A model generated the notes under the pieces. The model was not told the origin of the DNA, ran no database searches, and was given only the letters and a program-made list of their open reading frames with translations. Below are positions 34,393 to 43,711 of a stretch of 64,000 nt of DNA, piece by piece (position 1 is the first letter of the stretch; the number at the start of each line of letters is the position of its first letter). Source of the DNA: JACRBR01 sp964371355. GTDB taxonomy: Bacteria > Chloroflexota > Dehalococcoidia > DSTF01 > JACRBR01. Where the stretch lies: the NCBI GenBank assembly GCA_964371355.1, contig CAYJMG010000008.1, positions 61,968 through 125,967 on the forward strand, written 5' to 3'. Made by a program: the position numbers and the translations under genes.

Positions 34393-35604
34393 TCAGTCTT
34401 CGATCGCCCCGTATACGATGCTGCGCAGTTGGCCACGGAAGTTGAACGTCGCGGATGGCATGAGCTGCGTCATGAAGATCACCACCAGATCCTCCTTCGG
34501 GTCCACCCAGAAGATCGTGGAGGCCGCCCCGCCCCAGTAGTAGTCGCCCTCGCTGGGAGACCCGGCTGCCACGCCGCTCAACGTCATCGCGAACCCCAGG
34601 CCGAACCCAACGCCCTCGTAGGCGGTCTCCGAGAACGCACCAACGGCCATCTCCGTGAGGTCGCGGCCGCCGGACAGGTGGTTCTTCGTCATCAGCTCCA
34701 GCGTCCGCGGCCCGAGGATCCGCACGCCGTCCAGCTCGCCGCCGCGGCGGAGCATTTCGCAGAACCGCAGGTAGTCGGCCGCCGTCCCCGTAAGGCCGCC
34801 GCCTCCCGAAAGGAACGTTGGCGGCGTCAGGTACGCGCTCGTCGCAGGGTCGTCGATGAGCCGGAGTGTCTTGTCCGCCTGCCGCTGATAGTTCGCGGCC
34901 AGCCGCCCCGCCTTCTCCGGCGCGACGACGAACGCGGTGTCATTCATGCCCAGCGGACCAAAGATCATCTCTCCCAGGTACTCGTCGAATCGCTTCCCGC
35001 TGAGTGCCTCGACCAGGTATCCGCATACGTCGGTCGAGTACGAGTACATCCACCGCTCGCCCGGGTCGAACCGAAGCGGCACGTGCGCCAGTCGGTCCAC
35101 GAACGAGCGCAGCGTCTCACCCTGCCCCCGGATCACCTGCGCACCGCCGTACGCCCGGTCGGCCGGATGCCGCGTCATGCCGTAGGAGAGTCCACTCGTG
35201 TGGCTCAGAAGGTGGCGGAACGTCATCGGGCGGGCCGGTTCGCGAGTTTCCATCGCTTCACCTTCACCCGAGACGTACACCCGGTGGTCTCGCCACTCCG
35301 GGATCATGCGGTACACCGGATCGTTGAGCTGGAAGGCGCCCTGCTCGTACAGCATCATCAGGGCTACGGACGTGATCGGCTTGGTCATCGAGAAGATGCG
35401 AAAGATCGTGTCCGCCGCCATTGGCCGCTGCCGCTCGCGGTCCATGTAGCCTAGCGACGAGAAGGAGGCGACGTGTCCATGCCGTGCCACCAGCGTCTGA
35501 CAGCCGGCGATCTTTCCCGGCTCCACGTAGTGGCGATTCAGATGGTCCGTGATGCGGTCGAGCCTCGTTCGCGAAAAGCCCGCCGCCGCGGCGTCGATCT
35601 CCAT
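34393..35604 (-). CDS. Serine hydrolase, beta-lactamase class C / esterase family
   Basis: 403 residues, without a signal peptide, so probably cytosolic. Catalytic Ser-x-x-Lys is SMTK near residue 72, Tyr motif YSY near 187, and LLSHTSGLSYG lies between. The third motif appears as the YYWGGAAST region near 352, as in EstB-type esterases and 6-aminohexanoate hydrolase relatives. The substrate is unknown and beta-lactam hydrolysis should not be assumed. ATG at 35604 follows AAGGGAGAACAG. A TATAAG on the minus strand (35698-35693) may be its -10. Divergent from treT. Confidence 0.88.
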   Translation of the reverse strand: MEIDAAAAGFSRTRLDRITDHLNRHYVEPGKIAGCQTLVARHGHVASFSSLGYMDRERQRPMAADTIFRIFSMTKPITSVALMMLYEQGAFQLNDPVYRMIPEWRDHRVYVSGEGEAMETREPARPMTFRHLLSHTSGLSYGMTRHPADRAYGGAQVIRGQGETLRSFVDRLAHVPLRFDPGERWMYSYSTDVCGYLVEALSGKRFDEYLGEMIFGPLGMNDTAFVVAPEKAGRLAANYQRQADKTLRLIDDPATSAYLTPPTFLSGGGGLTGTAADYLRFCEMLRRGGELDGVRILGPRTLELMTKNHLSGGRDLTEMAVGAFSETAYEGVGFGLGFAMTLSGVAAGSPSEGDYYWGGAASTIFWVDPKEDLVVIFMTQLMPSATFNFRGQLRSIVYGAIED

Positions 35605-35792
35605 CTGTTCTCCCTTCGAGGCCCGGCTTGGATTGCCACCCGCCCGATCCAGCGCGGATCCGCTGCGGTCGCTTCCTCAACCCCCGTCGATGCTTATAGC
35701 GTACGCCGCCCGATGGTGCATCGGGATCCCGGGCCCGTTGGCCTTCCTAGCGCACCGCCAACGCCCGATTCGATACGATCCGGGCAGGTCAC

Positions 35793-37064
35793 ATGCTGCG
35801 CTACGTACACACATCGCTTCAGGATCTCGACGCCTACGCGGAATTCGTCGGCGAAGGCGACCTGGCGGAACTGCGCAGCCTCGCCCGCGAGCTGCGTGGC
35901 ACGCGTATCCTCCAGCTCAATGCCACGTCCTACGGCGGGGGCGTGGCCGAGCTTCTGAACTCGCTGATCCCGCTGGAGCGAGGGCTCGGCATCGACGTCG
36001 ACTGGGGTGTCATCGTCGCCGAGCCGGCATTCTTCGCGCTCACCAAGCGTCTGCACAACGCCTTGCAGGGCGCGGCCGCGTTCAGCGTGTCGGACGAGGA
36101 GCGCGCGGCCTACGTGCGCTACAACCACCAGGTCGCCGAGGTCATCCGGGCGAACTACGATCTTGTCCTCGTACACGATCCGCAGCCGGCGCCCGTGCAG
36201 GGGCTGACCTCCGGAGATGGCACGCGTTGGATCTGGCGAGTCCACCTCGATCTCGCCGACTACAATCGCGACGCCTGGGCATTCCTCGCCGAGTATGTCA
36301 GCGACTACGACGCCTATGTCTTCACCATGCCGGAATTCGTCCCGGCGCCCGTGCCCGGAGCGAGAGTCCGCTGCTTTCCGCCTGCCATCGATCCTCTCAG
36401 CCCGAAGAACATGGCGCTTCCGGTCCCCATGCGCGATCGCATCGTGCGCTGGACGGGCATCCAACTCGACCGGCCGCTGCTGACACAGGTCTCCCGGTTC
36501 GATCCGTGGAAGGATCCGCTCGGCGTTATTCGGGTGTATCGCGAGCTGCGCGCGAGGCACCCGGGCCTCCAGCTCGCGCTCCTCGGTTCGATGGCGCTGG
36601 ACGACCCGGAGAGTTGGACGTTCTACGACAGGATCGTGAAAGAAGTCGAGGAGGATCCGGATATCTGCGTGGCCAGCAACTTCACCGGCATCGGCAACCT
36701 GGAGGTGAACGCCTTCCAGGCCGCCTCCGACGCCGTTATCCAGAAGTCAATCCGCGAGGGCTTCGGTCTCATCGTGTCCGAGACCATCTGGAAGGGCACG
36801 CCCATCGTTGCCGGCAACACCGGGGGCATTCCGCTGCAGATGGCGGATGGCGAAGGCGGGTTCCTTGTGTCGCGCGAGGAGGACTGGGTGCCCCGCCTCG
36901 ACGCGCTGCTCCGCGACCGGGAGGAGGCGCACCGAATCGGGGCGCTGGGCCGCGAACGAGTGCGGCAGCAGTACCTGATCACCCGGCTGCTCGCCGATGA
37001 ACTCCGCCTGTTCGCCGACGTCCTCTCGGGCGCGTTTCCTGCGGCGACACGCCCGGAGGGGTAG
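35793..37064 (+). CDS. treT: Trehalose synthase TreT-type glycosyltransferase (GT4)
   Basis: Transfers glucose from a nucleotide sugar to glucose, forming trehalose. 423 residues: LQLNATSYGGGVAELLNSL (acceptor loop), VHDPQPAPV, WRVHLDLADYN, TQVSRFDPWKDPLGVI and KSIREGFGLIVSETIWKGTP (donor EX7E) match TreT and kojibiose/trehalose-synthase-like GT4 enzymes. ATG at 35793 with GGCAGGT upstream. Trehalose would serve osmotic or heat protection. No other trehalose gene is in the window. Trehalose phosphorylase-type activity of related GT4 enzymes is an alternative. Confidence 0.88.
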   Translation: MLRYVHTSLQDLDAYAEFVGEGDLAELRSLARELRGTRILQLNATSYGGGVAELLNSLIPLERGLGIDVDWGVIVAEPAFFALTKRLHNALQGAAAFSVSDEERAAYVRYNHQVAEVIRANYDLVLVHDPQPAPVQGLTSGDGTRWIWRVHLDLADYNRDAWAFLAEYVSDYDAYVFTMPEFVPAPVPGARVRCFPPAIDPLSPKNMALPVPMRDRIVRWTGIQLDRPLLTQVSRFDPWKDPLGVIRVYRELRARHPGLQLALLGSMALDDPESWTFYDRIVKEVEEDPDICVASNFTGIGNLEVNAFQAASDAVIQKSIREGFGLIVSETIWKGTPIVAGNTGGIPLQMADGEGGFLVSREEDWVPRLDALLRDREEAHRIGALGRERVRQQYLITRLLADELRLFADVLSGAFPAATRPEG

Positions 37065-37168
37065 GCGAGGTGTTTGGCCCTGGATCGCTGGCGAAGCCCC
37101 GGCCGCGAAGACTGCGCTCGGCCTTCGGACGCCGCGCTCCGCTACCATTGGGTGGAGGATTCGTACCC

Positions 37169-38071
37169 ATGCCCCGCCCGCCTTTCCTCTCGCGCGTCCA
37201 TCTCCTTCCGGCCGTCCGGTTCTGTGCGCTGCTGGCGGCCGTGGGGTTCGCCTCGCTTGGTCTGGCGGCGCGGTGCTACAAGCCCGACACGCGGGTCGTC
37301 GTCTTCATCCAGGGCATCTACACCACGTACGACGGAGAGACACAGTCCACGGCGGTCGAGGGCCCCCGGTTCTCGACGTTGAAGGACGCGTTTCGCCGGG
37401 CCGGCTACGAGCCCGCCGACCTGCTCGACTTCAGCTATTCGGGCGGCGTGGTCGGCGGGTCGGGTGCCTGGGCGCCCAACAACTACGCCTGCGAAGCGAC
37501 GGATCGTGTCGCCGACGCCAACCTCGCGTACCTGGAACAGATGCTCCGCGACTACCGCGACGAGCACGAAGGCGTGCACTTCACGCTCGTCGGGCACAGC
37601 CTGGGTGGTTACCTCGCCTACCTTGAAGGAGTGCGTGAGGCCGACCGGCCCGAAGCCGAGAAGCTGGATATCGACGTCGTTGTCACGCTCGACGCGCCGC
37701 TGAAGGGCGTGGATGCTGACAAGAAGGCGATCATCGACGCGATCCCGTGCGAGAAGACGTACGAGGCTGGCGCGGAGATCGTCGCGCAGAAGTTTGACCC
37801 CGCGATCGGCCAGACCCGCGCCGCCGAATCCGCCCGCATGGCCGCGCAGGGCGTGCGGCTGGTGACAGCCGGCAATGTGAACGACTGTCTCTGGAACACC
37901 AGCCACTGTCTGCCGGGCTCGGGCTTTGTCGACGACAGCGAGACGCAGTTCGTCGACGGCGCGACGGTGCTGTCGTACGAGGTCAGCTCCTCGCCGCTCT
38001 CGAGTCATGACGCGATCCTGGCGCATGCGCCGGCTGTCGCGGACATCGTCGCGTTTGTGGGCGAACCGTAG
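37169..38071 (+). CDS. Secreted alpha/beta hydrolase, lipase-like
   Basis: About 300 residues. Signal peptide at 1-34 (LPAVRFCALLAAVGFASLGL, cleavage near AARC). VVFIQGIYTTYDGE begins the hydrolase fold, and the nucleophile elbow is VGHSLGGYL. A late SSHDAILAH supplies a likely catalytic histidine. Several cysteines suggest disulfides outside the cell. The ATG at 37169 is preferred over an upstream frame opening at 37070, because GGAGG lies ten bases before it and the signal peptide follows directly. Its stop is 8 bp from the convergent gcvPB stop. Confidence 0.78.
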   Translation: MPRPPFLSRVHLLPAVRFCALLAAVGFASLGLAARCYKPDTRVVVFIQGIYTTYDGETQSTAVEGPRFSTLKDAFRRAGYEPADLLDFSYSGGVVGGSGAWAPNNYACEATDRVADANLAYLEQMLRDYRDEHEGVHFTLVGHSLGGYLAYLEGVREADRPEAEKLDIDVVVTLDAPLKGVDADKKAIIDAIPCEKTYEAGAEIVAQKFDPAIGQTRAAESARMAAQGVRLVTAGNVNDCLWNTSHCLPGSGFVDDSETQFVDGATVLSYEVSSSPLSSHDAILAHAPAVADIVAFVGEP

Positions 38072-38079
38072 GGCACGGC

Positions 38080-39546
38080 CTACCATCGCAGCCTGGGTTT
38101 GCGGGCGGCGGTCGCTTCGTCGAGGCGGCGCAGCGGTGCGGTATGGGGCGCGCCTCGCACGAGTTCGGGGTCGGCTTCGGCCTCGCGGGCGATGGCCAGC
38201 ATCGCGTCGCAGAAGGCGTCCAGCGTCTCCTTCGACTCCGATTCCGTTGGTTCCACGAGAAGGGCCTCATCGACGACGAGGGGGAAGTACATCGTCGGCG
38301 GATGGTAGCCGTAGTCGATGAGCCGCTTGGCGATGTCCAGCGCCTTCACGCCGTGCGCCTTCTGGCGCCGGGCCGAGAACAGCGCCTCGTGCATGCACGT
38401 GCGCTCGTCATGCGCGAGATCGTACGCGGGCGCCAGCCGCGCCCGCACGTAGTTCGCGTTCAGCACCGCCGCCTCGCTCATCGCGCGCAGGCCTTCCGCC
38501 CCCAGGCTGAGGATGTACGCGTACGCCCGCAGCAGCACGCCGAAGTTGCCGTGAAACGCACCCAGCCTGCCGATCGACTGGCCCGGGACGTAGAGCTGGT
38601 GGCCATCCGCCCCGTCTCTTACGTGCGGCGAAGGCAGGAATGGCGCCAAATGCGACTTGACGACAATCGGTCCGGCGCCGGGCCCGCCGCCGCCGTGCGG
38701 CTGGCTGAAGGTCTTGTGCAGGTTGATGTGCATCACGTCGAAGCCCAGGTCACCCGGCTTCACCTGGCCCAGCATCGCGTTCAGGTTCGCCCCGTCGCCA
38801 TACATCAGCGCGCCGTGGCCGTGCACCATCTCGGCCACCTGCACGATCTCGCGGTCGAACAGGCCGAGCGTGCTCGGTTGGGTGATCATCAGCGCGGCGA
38901 CCGTCGGGCCGTGCTCTTCCAGCGCCTTGCGCAGCTCCTCCAGGTCCATGTCGCCGTCGGACCGCGGCTTCACCGCCACGATGTCGAATCCGGCCATCGA
39001 CGCCGTCGCCGGGTTCGTGCCGTGCGCGGAGTCCGGGACGACCACGGTCGTACGGCGCTCGCCGATCGACTCCAGGTACGCCTTGATCACCAGTACGCCA
39101 GCCAGCTCGCCCTGCGCGCCCGCCAACGGTGCGAGCGACGCGTCGTCCATGCCGGTGATCTCCGCCAGCATCCGCTGGAGTCCGTGCATCACGGCCAGCG
39201 CGCCCTGCGTCTGGCCGTCCGCCTGCATCGGGTGGGCCTCGGCGAAGCCGGGCATCGCCGCGATCGCGTCGTTCACCTTCGGGTTCAGCTTCATCGTGCA
39301 CGACCCGAGCGGGTACATCTGCGTATCGATCGAGTAGTTCAGCTGCGACAGTCGCGTGTAGTGGCGCACGACGTCCATCTGGGAGAGCTGCGGCAGGTCC
39401 AGCGACTTCCGCAGCAACTCGGCCGGCAGATGGGGGGCGTCCGCCGGCCCCGGCATCGTCACGGCCACGCGCCCCTCGCGGCTCAGCTCGGCGAGCGTCG
39501 GCTCCGGCAGCCGGCGTGTTGACGAGGTGTGGCGTCCGTCGCTCAT
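38080..39546 (-). CDS. gcvPB: Glycine dehydrogenase (decarboxylating) subunit 2
   Basis: PLP-dependent P-protein subunit of the glycine cleavage system. 488 residues: MYPLGSCTMKLNPKVN near 90, GANLNAMLG, and MHINLHKTFSQPHGGGGPGA with the PLP lysine in HKTF near 277. Split GcvPA/GcvPB is typical of many Gram-positives, Chloroflexota and archaea. Starts 1 bp after the gcvPA stop. Confidence 0.97.
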   Translation of the reverse strand: MSDGRHTSSTRRLPEPTLAELSREGRVAVTMPGPADAPHLPAELLRKSLDLPQLSQMDVVRHYTRLSQLNYSIDTQMYPLGSCTMKLNPKVNDAIAAMPGFAEAHPMQADGQTQGALAVMHGLQRMLAEITGMDDASLAPLAGAQGELAGVLVIKAYLESIGERRTTVVVPDSAHGTNPATASMAGFDIVAVKPRSDGDMDLEELRKALEEHGPTVAALMITQPSTLGLFDREIVQVAEMVHGHGALMYGDGANLNAMLGQVKPGDLGFDVMHINLHKTFSQPHGGGGPGAGPIVVKSHLAPFLPSPHVRDGADGHQLYVPGQSIGRLGAFHGNFGVLLRAYAYILSLGAEGLRAMSEAAVLNANYVRARLAPAYDLAHDERTCMHEALFSARRQKAHGVKALDIAKRLIDYGYHPPTMYFPLVVDEALLVEPTESESKETLDAFCDAMLAIAREAEADPELVRGAPHTAPLRRLDEATAARKPRLRW

Positions 39547-39547
39547 G

Positions 39548-40924
39548 TCATCCCCTGCCCAGCTCAGCGAGCGCGTCGACCAGCCGGTCGATCTCGGCCG
39601 TTGTGTTCACCTCTGTCGTGCAGAGCAGCATGCGGTGGCGGACATCGCTCACGTCCAGCCCGCCGATGATGCCGCGCTCCAGCAGTCCGGCATTGATCTC
39701 GGCTGGCGGCCTCGGCGTCACGACGACGAATTCGTGCAGGAACGGCTCGGCGTCCTCGACGGCATAGCCCGGGAGCTGCGCGACCCTGCTCGCGAGTGTG
39801 TGCGCCTTCTCGTGCGAGAGCGCGGCCACCCGCCGCAACCCGACCGGCCCGAGCGTCGCGAGGTACATGGCCGTGGACAGCGCGATGAGCTGCTGGCTCG
39901 TGCAGATGTTGCTCGTGGCGCGCTCGCGCCGGATGTGCTGCTCCCGCGTTTGCAGTGTGAGCACGTAGCCGCGGGTTCCGTCGAGGTCTGCCGTCTCGCC
40001 TACGATGCGGCCCGGCATCTGGCGGACGTACTCCTGGCGGCAGGCGAAGAGCCCGACGTACGGCCCTCCAAACGACAGCGGCACGCCCAGCGACTGCCCC
40101 TCACCTACGACGATGTCGGCCCCGTACTCGGCCGGCGGGCGTAGCAGTGCCAGGCTCACGGGATCGGCGGCGACGACGAAGAGCGCGCCGGCGTCGTGGG
40201 CCGTCTGGCCCCAGCCGGCCGCATCGACCGAGACACGGCCCAGGAAGTCAGGCTGCTGGACTGCCAGGCACGCGTGCTCGTCCGTCACGGTGAACGCCGC
40301 ATGGGGTTGGATGTCGACGGCGATGCCGCGACCGCCGGCGTACGACCGCACGACCGCGATCCAGTTCGGGTGTACGCGGTCGCTGATCGCGATGCGGCGG
40401 CGTCCGGTGACCGCGCAGGCCATCAGGCACGCCTCGGCCAGCGCCGACGCGCCGTCGTACATGCCGGCGTTCGCAACGTCCATCCCGGTCAGCTCGCACA
40501 CCAGCGACTGGAACTCGAAGATCGTCTGGAGCGTCCCCTGTGACACCTCGGGCTGATAGGGCGTGTACGACGTCAGGAACTCCCCGCGCATCAGGATCGG
40601 GTCGATGAGCGAAGGCCGGAACCGCCGGTACGCACCCGCGCCCAGGAAGCACGCGTGCTCTGCCGCGTTCCGGTTGCGGCCCGCCAGGCTTCGTGCGTGG
40701 TCCAGCAGCTCCAGCTCCGTGAGTGGATCAGGCAGGTCCAGCGCAGGGCGGAAGTGCTCGCGCGGGATGTCCACGAACAGTCCGGCTGTATCCGCGGCGC
40801 CGACGGCTTGAAGCATGGCTGCACGGCCGTCGCCGGTCAGCGGGATGTACGGGTGCGGCATGAGCGGAGTATCGCCCAGCGGCGGAGTTTGCGCATCGGG
40901 AGCCGCATGGATATCGAGCGTCAC
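39548..40924 (-). CDS. gcvPA: Glycine dehydrogenase (decarboxylating) subunit 1
   Basis: Partner subunit of GcvPB, together decarboxylating glycine and passing the aminomethyl group to GcvH. 458 residues: FLGAGAYRRFRPSLIDPIL near 100, TPYQPEVSQGTLQTIFEFQS, GMYDGASALAEACLMA and THE-like TSNICTSQQL. Start uncertain: GTG at 40924 or ATG at 40861 (MPHPYIPLT), neither with a strong ribosome site; the shorter form resembles other GcvPA N-termini. Confidence 0.96.
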   Translation of the reverse strand: MTLDIHAAPDAQTPPLGDTPLMPHPYIPLTGDGRAAMLQAVGAADTAGLFVDIPREHFRPALDLPDPLTELELLDHARSLAGRNRNAAEHACFLGAGAYRRFRPSLIDPILMRGEFLTSYTPYQPEVSQGTLQTIFEFQSLVCELTGMDVANAGMYDGASALAEACLMACAVTGRRRIAISDRVHPNWIAVVRSYAGGRGIAVDIQPHAAFTVTDEHACLAVQQPDFLGRVSVDAAGWGQTAHDAGALFVVAADPVSLALLRPPAEYGADIVVGEGQSLGVPLSFGGPYVGLFACRQEYVRQMPGRIVGETADLDGTRGYVLTLQTREQHIRRERATSNICTSQQLIALSTAMYLATLGPVGLRRVAALSHEKAHTLASRVAQLPGYAVEDAEPFLHEFVVVTPRPPAEINAGLLERGIIGGLDVSDVRHRMLLCTTEVNTTAEIDRLVDALAELGRG

Positions 40925-40957
40925 CGGTGTATCACCCGTTCTTCCGACCTCGTTCGC

Positions 40958-41344
40958 CTACCCGAGTCCCTCGACGAAGGCGTCGTAGTCGCCTGCGGAC
41001 AACAGCCCGTCGTACTCCGCCGGGCTCGATAGCCTCAGCTTCAACAGCCAGCCGGCACCGTAGGCGTCGCTGTTCACCTGCTCCGGCTTCTGCAGGAGGC
41101 CCTCGTTGATCTCGAGTACGTCACCGGAGGCGGGAGAGAACAGTTCCGACACCGCCTTTACCGACTCGATCTCGCCCATCTTTGCGAACTGTGTGAGCGT
41201 TGTTCCGGGCTCGGGGAGATCGACGTACACGATGTCACCGAGCTGCTCCTGCGCGTAGTCCGTGATGCCGACGGTCGCTGTGTCGCCGTCGAGCATGAGC
41301 CATTCATGTTCTTTCGAGTAGCGCCGATCGTCTGGTGTAGCCAT
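40958..41344 (-). CDS. gcvH: Glycine cleavage system H protein
   Basis: Lipoyl carrier that shuttles the aminomethyl group between P, T and L proteins. 128 residues: YSKEHEWLMLDGDTATVGIT at the start and the lipoylation site GEIESVKAVSE near residue 70, then EINEGLLQKPEQVNSD and GWLLKLRL. 28 bp after gcvT. The L protein (dihydrolipoyl dehydrogenase) is not in this cluster. Confidence 0.97.
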   Translation of the reverse strand: MATPDDRRYSKEHEWLMLDGDTATVGITDYAQEQLGDIVYVDLPEPGTTLTQFAKMGEIESVKAVSELFSPASGDVLEINEGLLQKPEQVNSDAYGAGWLLKLRLSSPAEYDGLLSAGDYDAFVEGLG

Positions 41345-41372
41345 GGTTCTCCGTCCGCGGATCCTGTCCGCG

Positions 41373-42491
41373 CTATGCCGCCTGCTCTCCCGCGTGCCGG
41401 ACGAACGGCCTGCGCACGACGACCGCGGGGATCTTGCGGCCGCGCGCTTCTACTTCCAGCGGTGTGCCGTACGTGGTCAACTGGTCCGGCAGGTACGCCA
41501 TCGCGATGCTCGTGTGCAGCGTCGGTGAATGACCACCGCTGGCAACCACGCCGGCCGGCCGGCCGTCGTGCAGGATCGTGTACCCGTCCCGAATCACGCC
41601 GCGCTCGGTCGCCTGCAGGCACACGAGCTTTCGGTTTGTGCCTGCGGCCTTGATACGGGCCAGGGCATCCCGTCCGGCGAAGTGCGCATCGTCATCGAAC
41701 GACACGACCCAGCCGAGGCCAGCCTCGAACGGGTTCGTCGATTCGTCGATATCGTTGCCCCACAGGGCCAGTGCCGCCTCGAGACGGAGTGTGTCGCGCG
41801 CGCCGAGTCCGCACGGCTCTACGCCTGCCGACAGCAGCTGGCGCCAGATCGCGCGGCCCGCCTCGACCGAGGTGACGATCTCGAAACCGTCCTCACCGGT
41901 GTAGCCGGTCCGCGAAGCGAAGAGCTTGTACTGAAGGTACGGCAGCTCCGTGCACGCGCGCTTCGGCAGCGTCGCAAGCTCGGCGCCGATGGTCCGCGCC
42001 ATGTGGGCCGCGGCGTCCGGCCCCTGGATCGCCAACATTACGGTCTCCGCCTGCCGGTCCACCAGCTCGACGTTTGCGCCCGGCAAGAGAATCTCACGCA
42101 ACCGCGACGTGTCCCGTTCGGCGTTGGACGCGTTGCCTACAAAGAGGAAGCGAGCCGCGTCCAGCCGATACACGTACGGGTCGTCGATGATGCCGCCATC
42201 GTCATTGCACAGCAGCGTGTAATGCCCGCGGCCTTCGGGGATGCGCGTCACGTCGTAGGTCAGCGCCCGCCGCAGCGATGCAGCCGCGCCGCTCCCGTTG
42301 ACGAACAGCCGTCCCATGTGCGAGACGTCGAACACGCCGGCGCGGCTCCGCACCGCATGATGCTCGTCCACGATCCCCTTGTACTGGACGGGCATGGCCC
42401 AGCCGGTGAACGGCACCATGCGTGCGCCCGCCTGCTCGTGGAGATCGAACAGCGGCGTCTTGCGCAGGGCGGTTGCCGGCAAATCGGACAT
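41373..42491 (-). CDS. gcvT: Aminomethyltransferase (glycine cleavage T protein)
   Basis: Releases ammonia and transfers the methylene group to tetrahydrofolate. About 372 residues from the ATG at 42491 (MSDLPATALRKTPLFDLHEQ). FTGWAMPVQYKGIVDEHHAV, FDVSHMGRLFV, SRTGYTGEDGFEI and RDTLRLEAALALWGNDID are signatures. First gene of gcvT-gcvH-gcvPA-gcvPB. I saw no glycine-riboswitch pattern in the 133 bp upstream. The RNHCP gene lies just before it on the same strand. Confidence 0.96.
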   Translation of the reverse strand: MSDLPATALRKTPLFDLHEQAGARMVPFTGWAMPVQYKGIVDEHHAVRSRAGVFDVSHMGRLFVNGSGAAASLRRALTYDVTRIPEGRGHYTLLCNDDGGIIDDPYVYRLDAARFLFVGNASNAERDTSRLREILLPGANVELVDRQAETVMLAIQGPDAAAHMARTIGAELATLPKRACTELPYLQYKLFASRTGYTGEDGFEIVTSVEAGRAIWRQLLSAGVEPCGLGARDTLRLEAALALWGNDIDESTNPFEAGLGWVVSFDDDAHFAGRDALARIKAAGTNRKLVCLQATERGVIRDGYTILHDGRPAGVVASGGHSPTLHTSIAMAYLPDQLTTYGTPLEVEARGRKIPAVVVRRPFVRHAGEQAA

Positions 42492-42624
42492 GGGCGTCGC
42501 CAGTGTATCGGCCGCTGGCCGCTCGGCGTAGGATCTTATGATCTTCCGCGCGGCCTTTTGCCGGTTGACTGCGAAATGCGGGAGCCGGGGGGATGGGGCC
42601 AGTCGGCCCGTCCCCACGGCATCG

Positions 42625-43041
42625 TTACGCTGTCAGTCCGGTGTCTGCCTCGGCCGGCCGGCGCCCGGTCCGCTGCCCGACGACCGGCAGCCGCATGATC
42701 GCGGCCGCGTCATCGTCGGCCGCAACGCGGTTGTAGCGCTCGAATCCGCAGCCCAGGCATCGGTGGACGAGGACCTGTTCCCCGTTCGGCCTTGCGAACA
42801 CCCCGACGGGGGCCATGCGCGAGCCGCAATCGCTCGCGCGGTCTCCTGGCGTGCGACCGTCCACGTGCCTCGAATGCAGGCAGTAGGGACAGTGGTTGCG
42901 GTGCCTGCCGCCGAAGCGCAGCGGCCCCACGGACATGCCGCACTGGCGGCAGCGGAATCCATCATGTTCTTCCTTGTTGCGGCGCATAGCTCGCCGCGTA
43001 TTGCCTCGCCCTTCCGGGCGGTCTTTGAACGTGCGTGACAC
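42625..43041 (-). CDS. RNHCP-domain zinc-binding protein
   Basis: About 138 residues. FRCRQCGMSV followed by GRHRNHCPYCLHSRHVD is the RNHCP signature, then PGDRASDCGSRMAPVGV and HRCLGCGF, giving about four Cys pairs for zinc. The family is widespread but uncharacterised; an RNA link has been suggested from the fold only. A GTG at 43041 with AAAGGCGAG upstream is preferred; ATG at 42987 (MRRNKEEHDG) is possible. It precedes gcvT on the same strand by 133 bp. Confidence 0.8.
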   Translation of the reverse strand: MSRTFKDRPEGRGNTRRAMRRNKEEHDGFRCRQCGMSVGPLRFGGRHRNHCPYCLHSRHVDGRTPGDRASDCGSRMAPVGVFARPNGEQVLVHRCLGCGFERYNRVAADDDAAAIMRLPVVGQRTGRRPAEADTGLTA

Positions 43042-43711
43042 GTACTCTCGCCTTTCGTGCGCACCGACGTGCGGTGTGGAACGAGCCGGTAAGAGTCCGC
43101 GCAGTGGGTCGTCGCATGTTGCTACTCCTCTGGTTGAATGCAGTACAAGACATTGTTGGAGGCGGGCGAGCCGTCCAGCTATCGTCGCTGAAGGGCTGCG
43201 TGCGGCCGTCGACTGTTGAATGTGGCCCGGGTGAAAGCGCCGGATGCCCACACAGGGGCAAGTCCGCACCGCTGCGCGAGCGGCAGGATCACGAAAGCCA
43301 CGGGCGCCGCTGCACTCCGTGGCCTCTACGACGTGACGTTCGGGGAATGTCTAGTTCGTGGGAGCAGCAGGAGGTGCAGCGGCAACGGCCGGCACGGCGA
43401 CAGTGGGTGTGGGTCGCATCGATTCCTGCTTCCTAGACCGCGCCGCCAGCAGGCGGCCCGACGCCCGATTCTAGCGACCATGACGGCGGCCCCGCAAGGC
43501 CGGCGCGAGCCAGTGGCGCAGGCCGTCAGCAGTACTGAGTCGCCCCTGACAAGTAGCCCTTGACTACTCGCCGAAGCCGGGTCTATGTTGGCCGGAATCA
43601 GGCCCACCGTGGCGTCGACGGGGCCGGATGCCTTGGGGGTGACACGCTGGAAATGATGGCGCTACTAGCCCCGGCCAGCGCGTTCCAGGGGTACCTCATA
43701 GGCGGCCGGTC
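43042..43711. other. Non-coding stretch
   Basis: About 670 bp between divergent genes with no frame showing coding-like codon use or a recognisable product. The only feature I can support is a candidate promoter at 43560-43589. An AGGAG plus ATG on the minus strand near 43135 opens a 51-codon Arg-rich frame overlapping the RNHCP gene, probably spurious. Confidence 0.5.
43560..43589 (+). promoter_or_regulatory. Candidate promoter for the 43.7 kb gene pair
   Basis: TTGACT, 18-bp spacer, TATGTT, predicting a start near 43597 and a leader of about 115 nt before the first gene. Sequence match only. Confidence 0.4.

Noticed and set aside
34393..35604. Calling this gene an antibiotic-resistance beta-lactamase
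   Set aside because: SxxK/YxS-type motifs define a broad serine-hydrolase family; there is no signal peptide and motifs resemble EstB-like esterases, so resistance cannot be claimed.
42492..42624. Possible glycine riboswitch before gcvT
   Set aside because: No tandem aptamer-like pattern or conserved GGAGAG-type core was visible; the stretch is short and partly explained by the preceding gene end.
42962..43261. Minus-strand ORF overlapping the RNHCP gene (with AGGAG before an internal ATG)
   Set aside because: Arg-rich product without motifs; the alternative frame carries the complete RNHCP signature.
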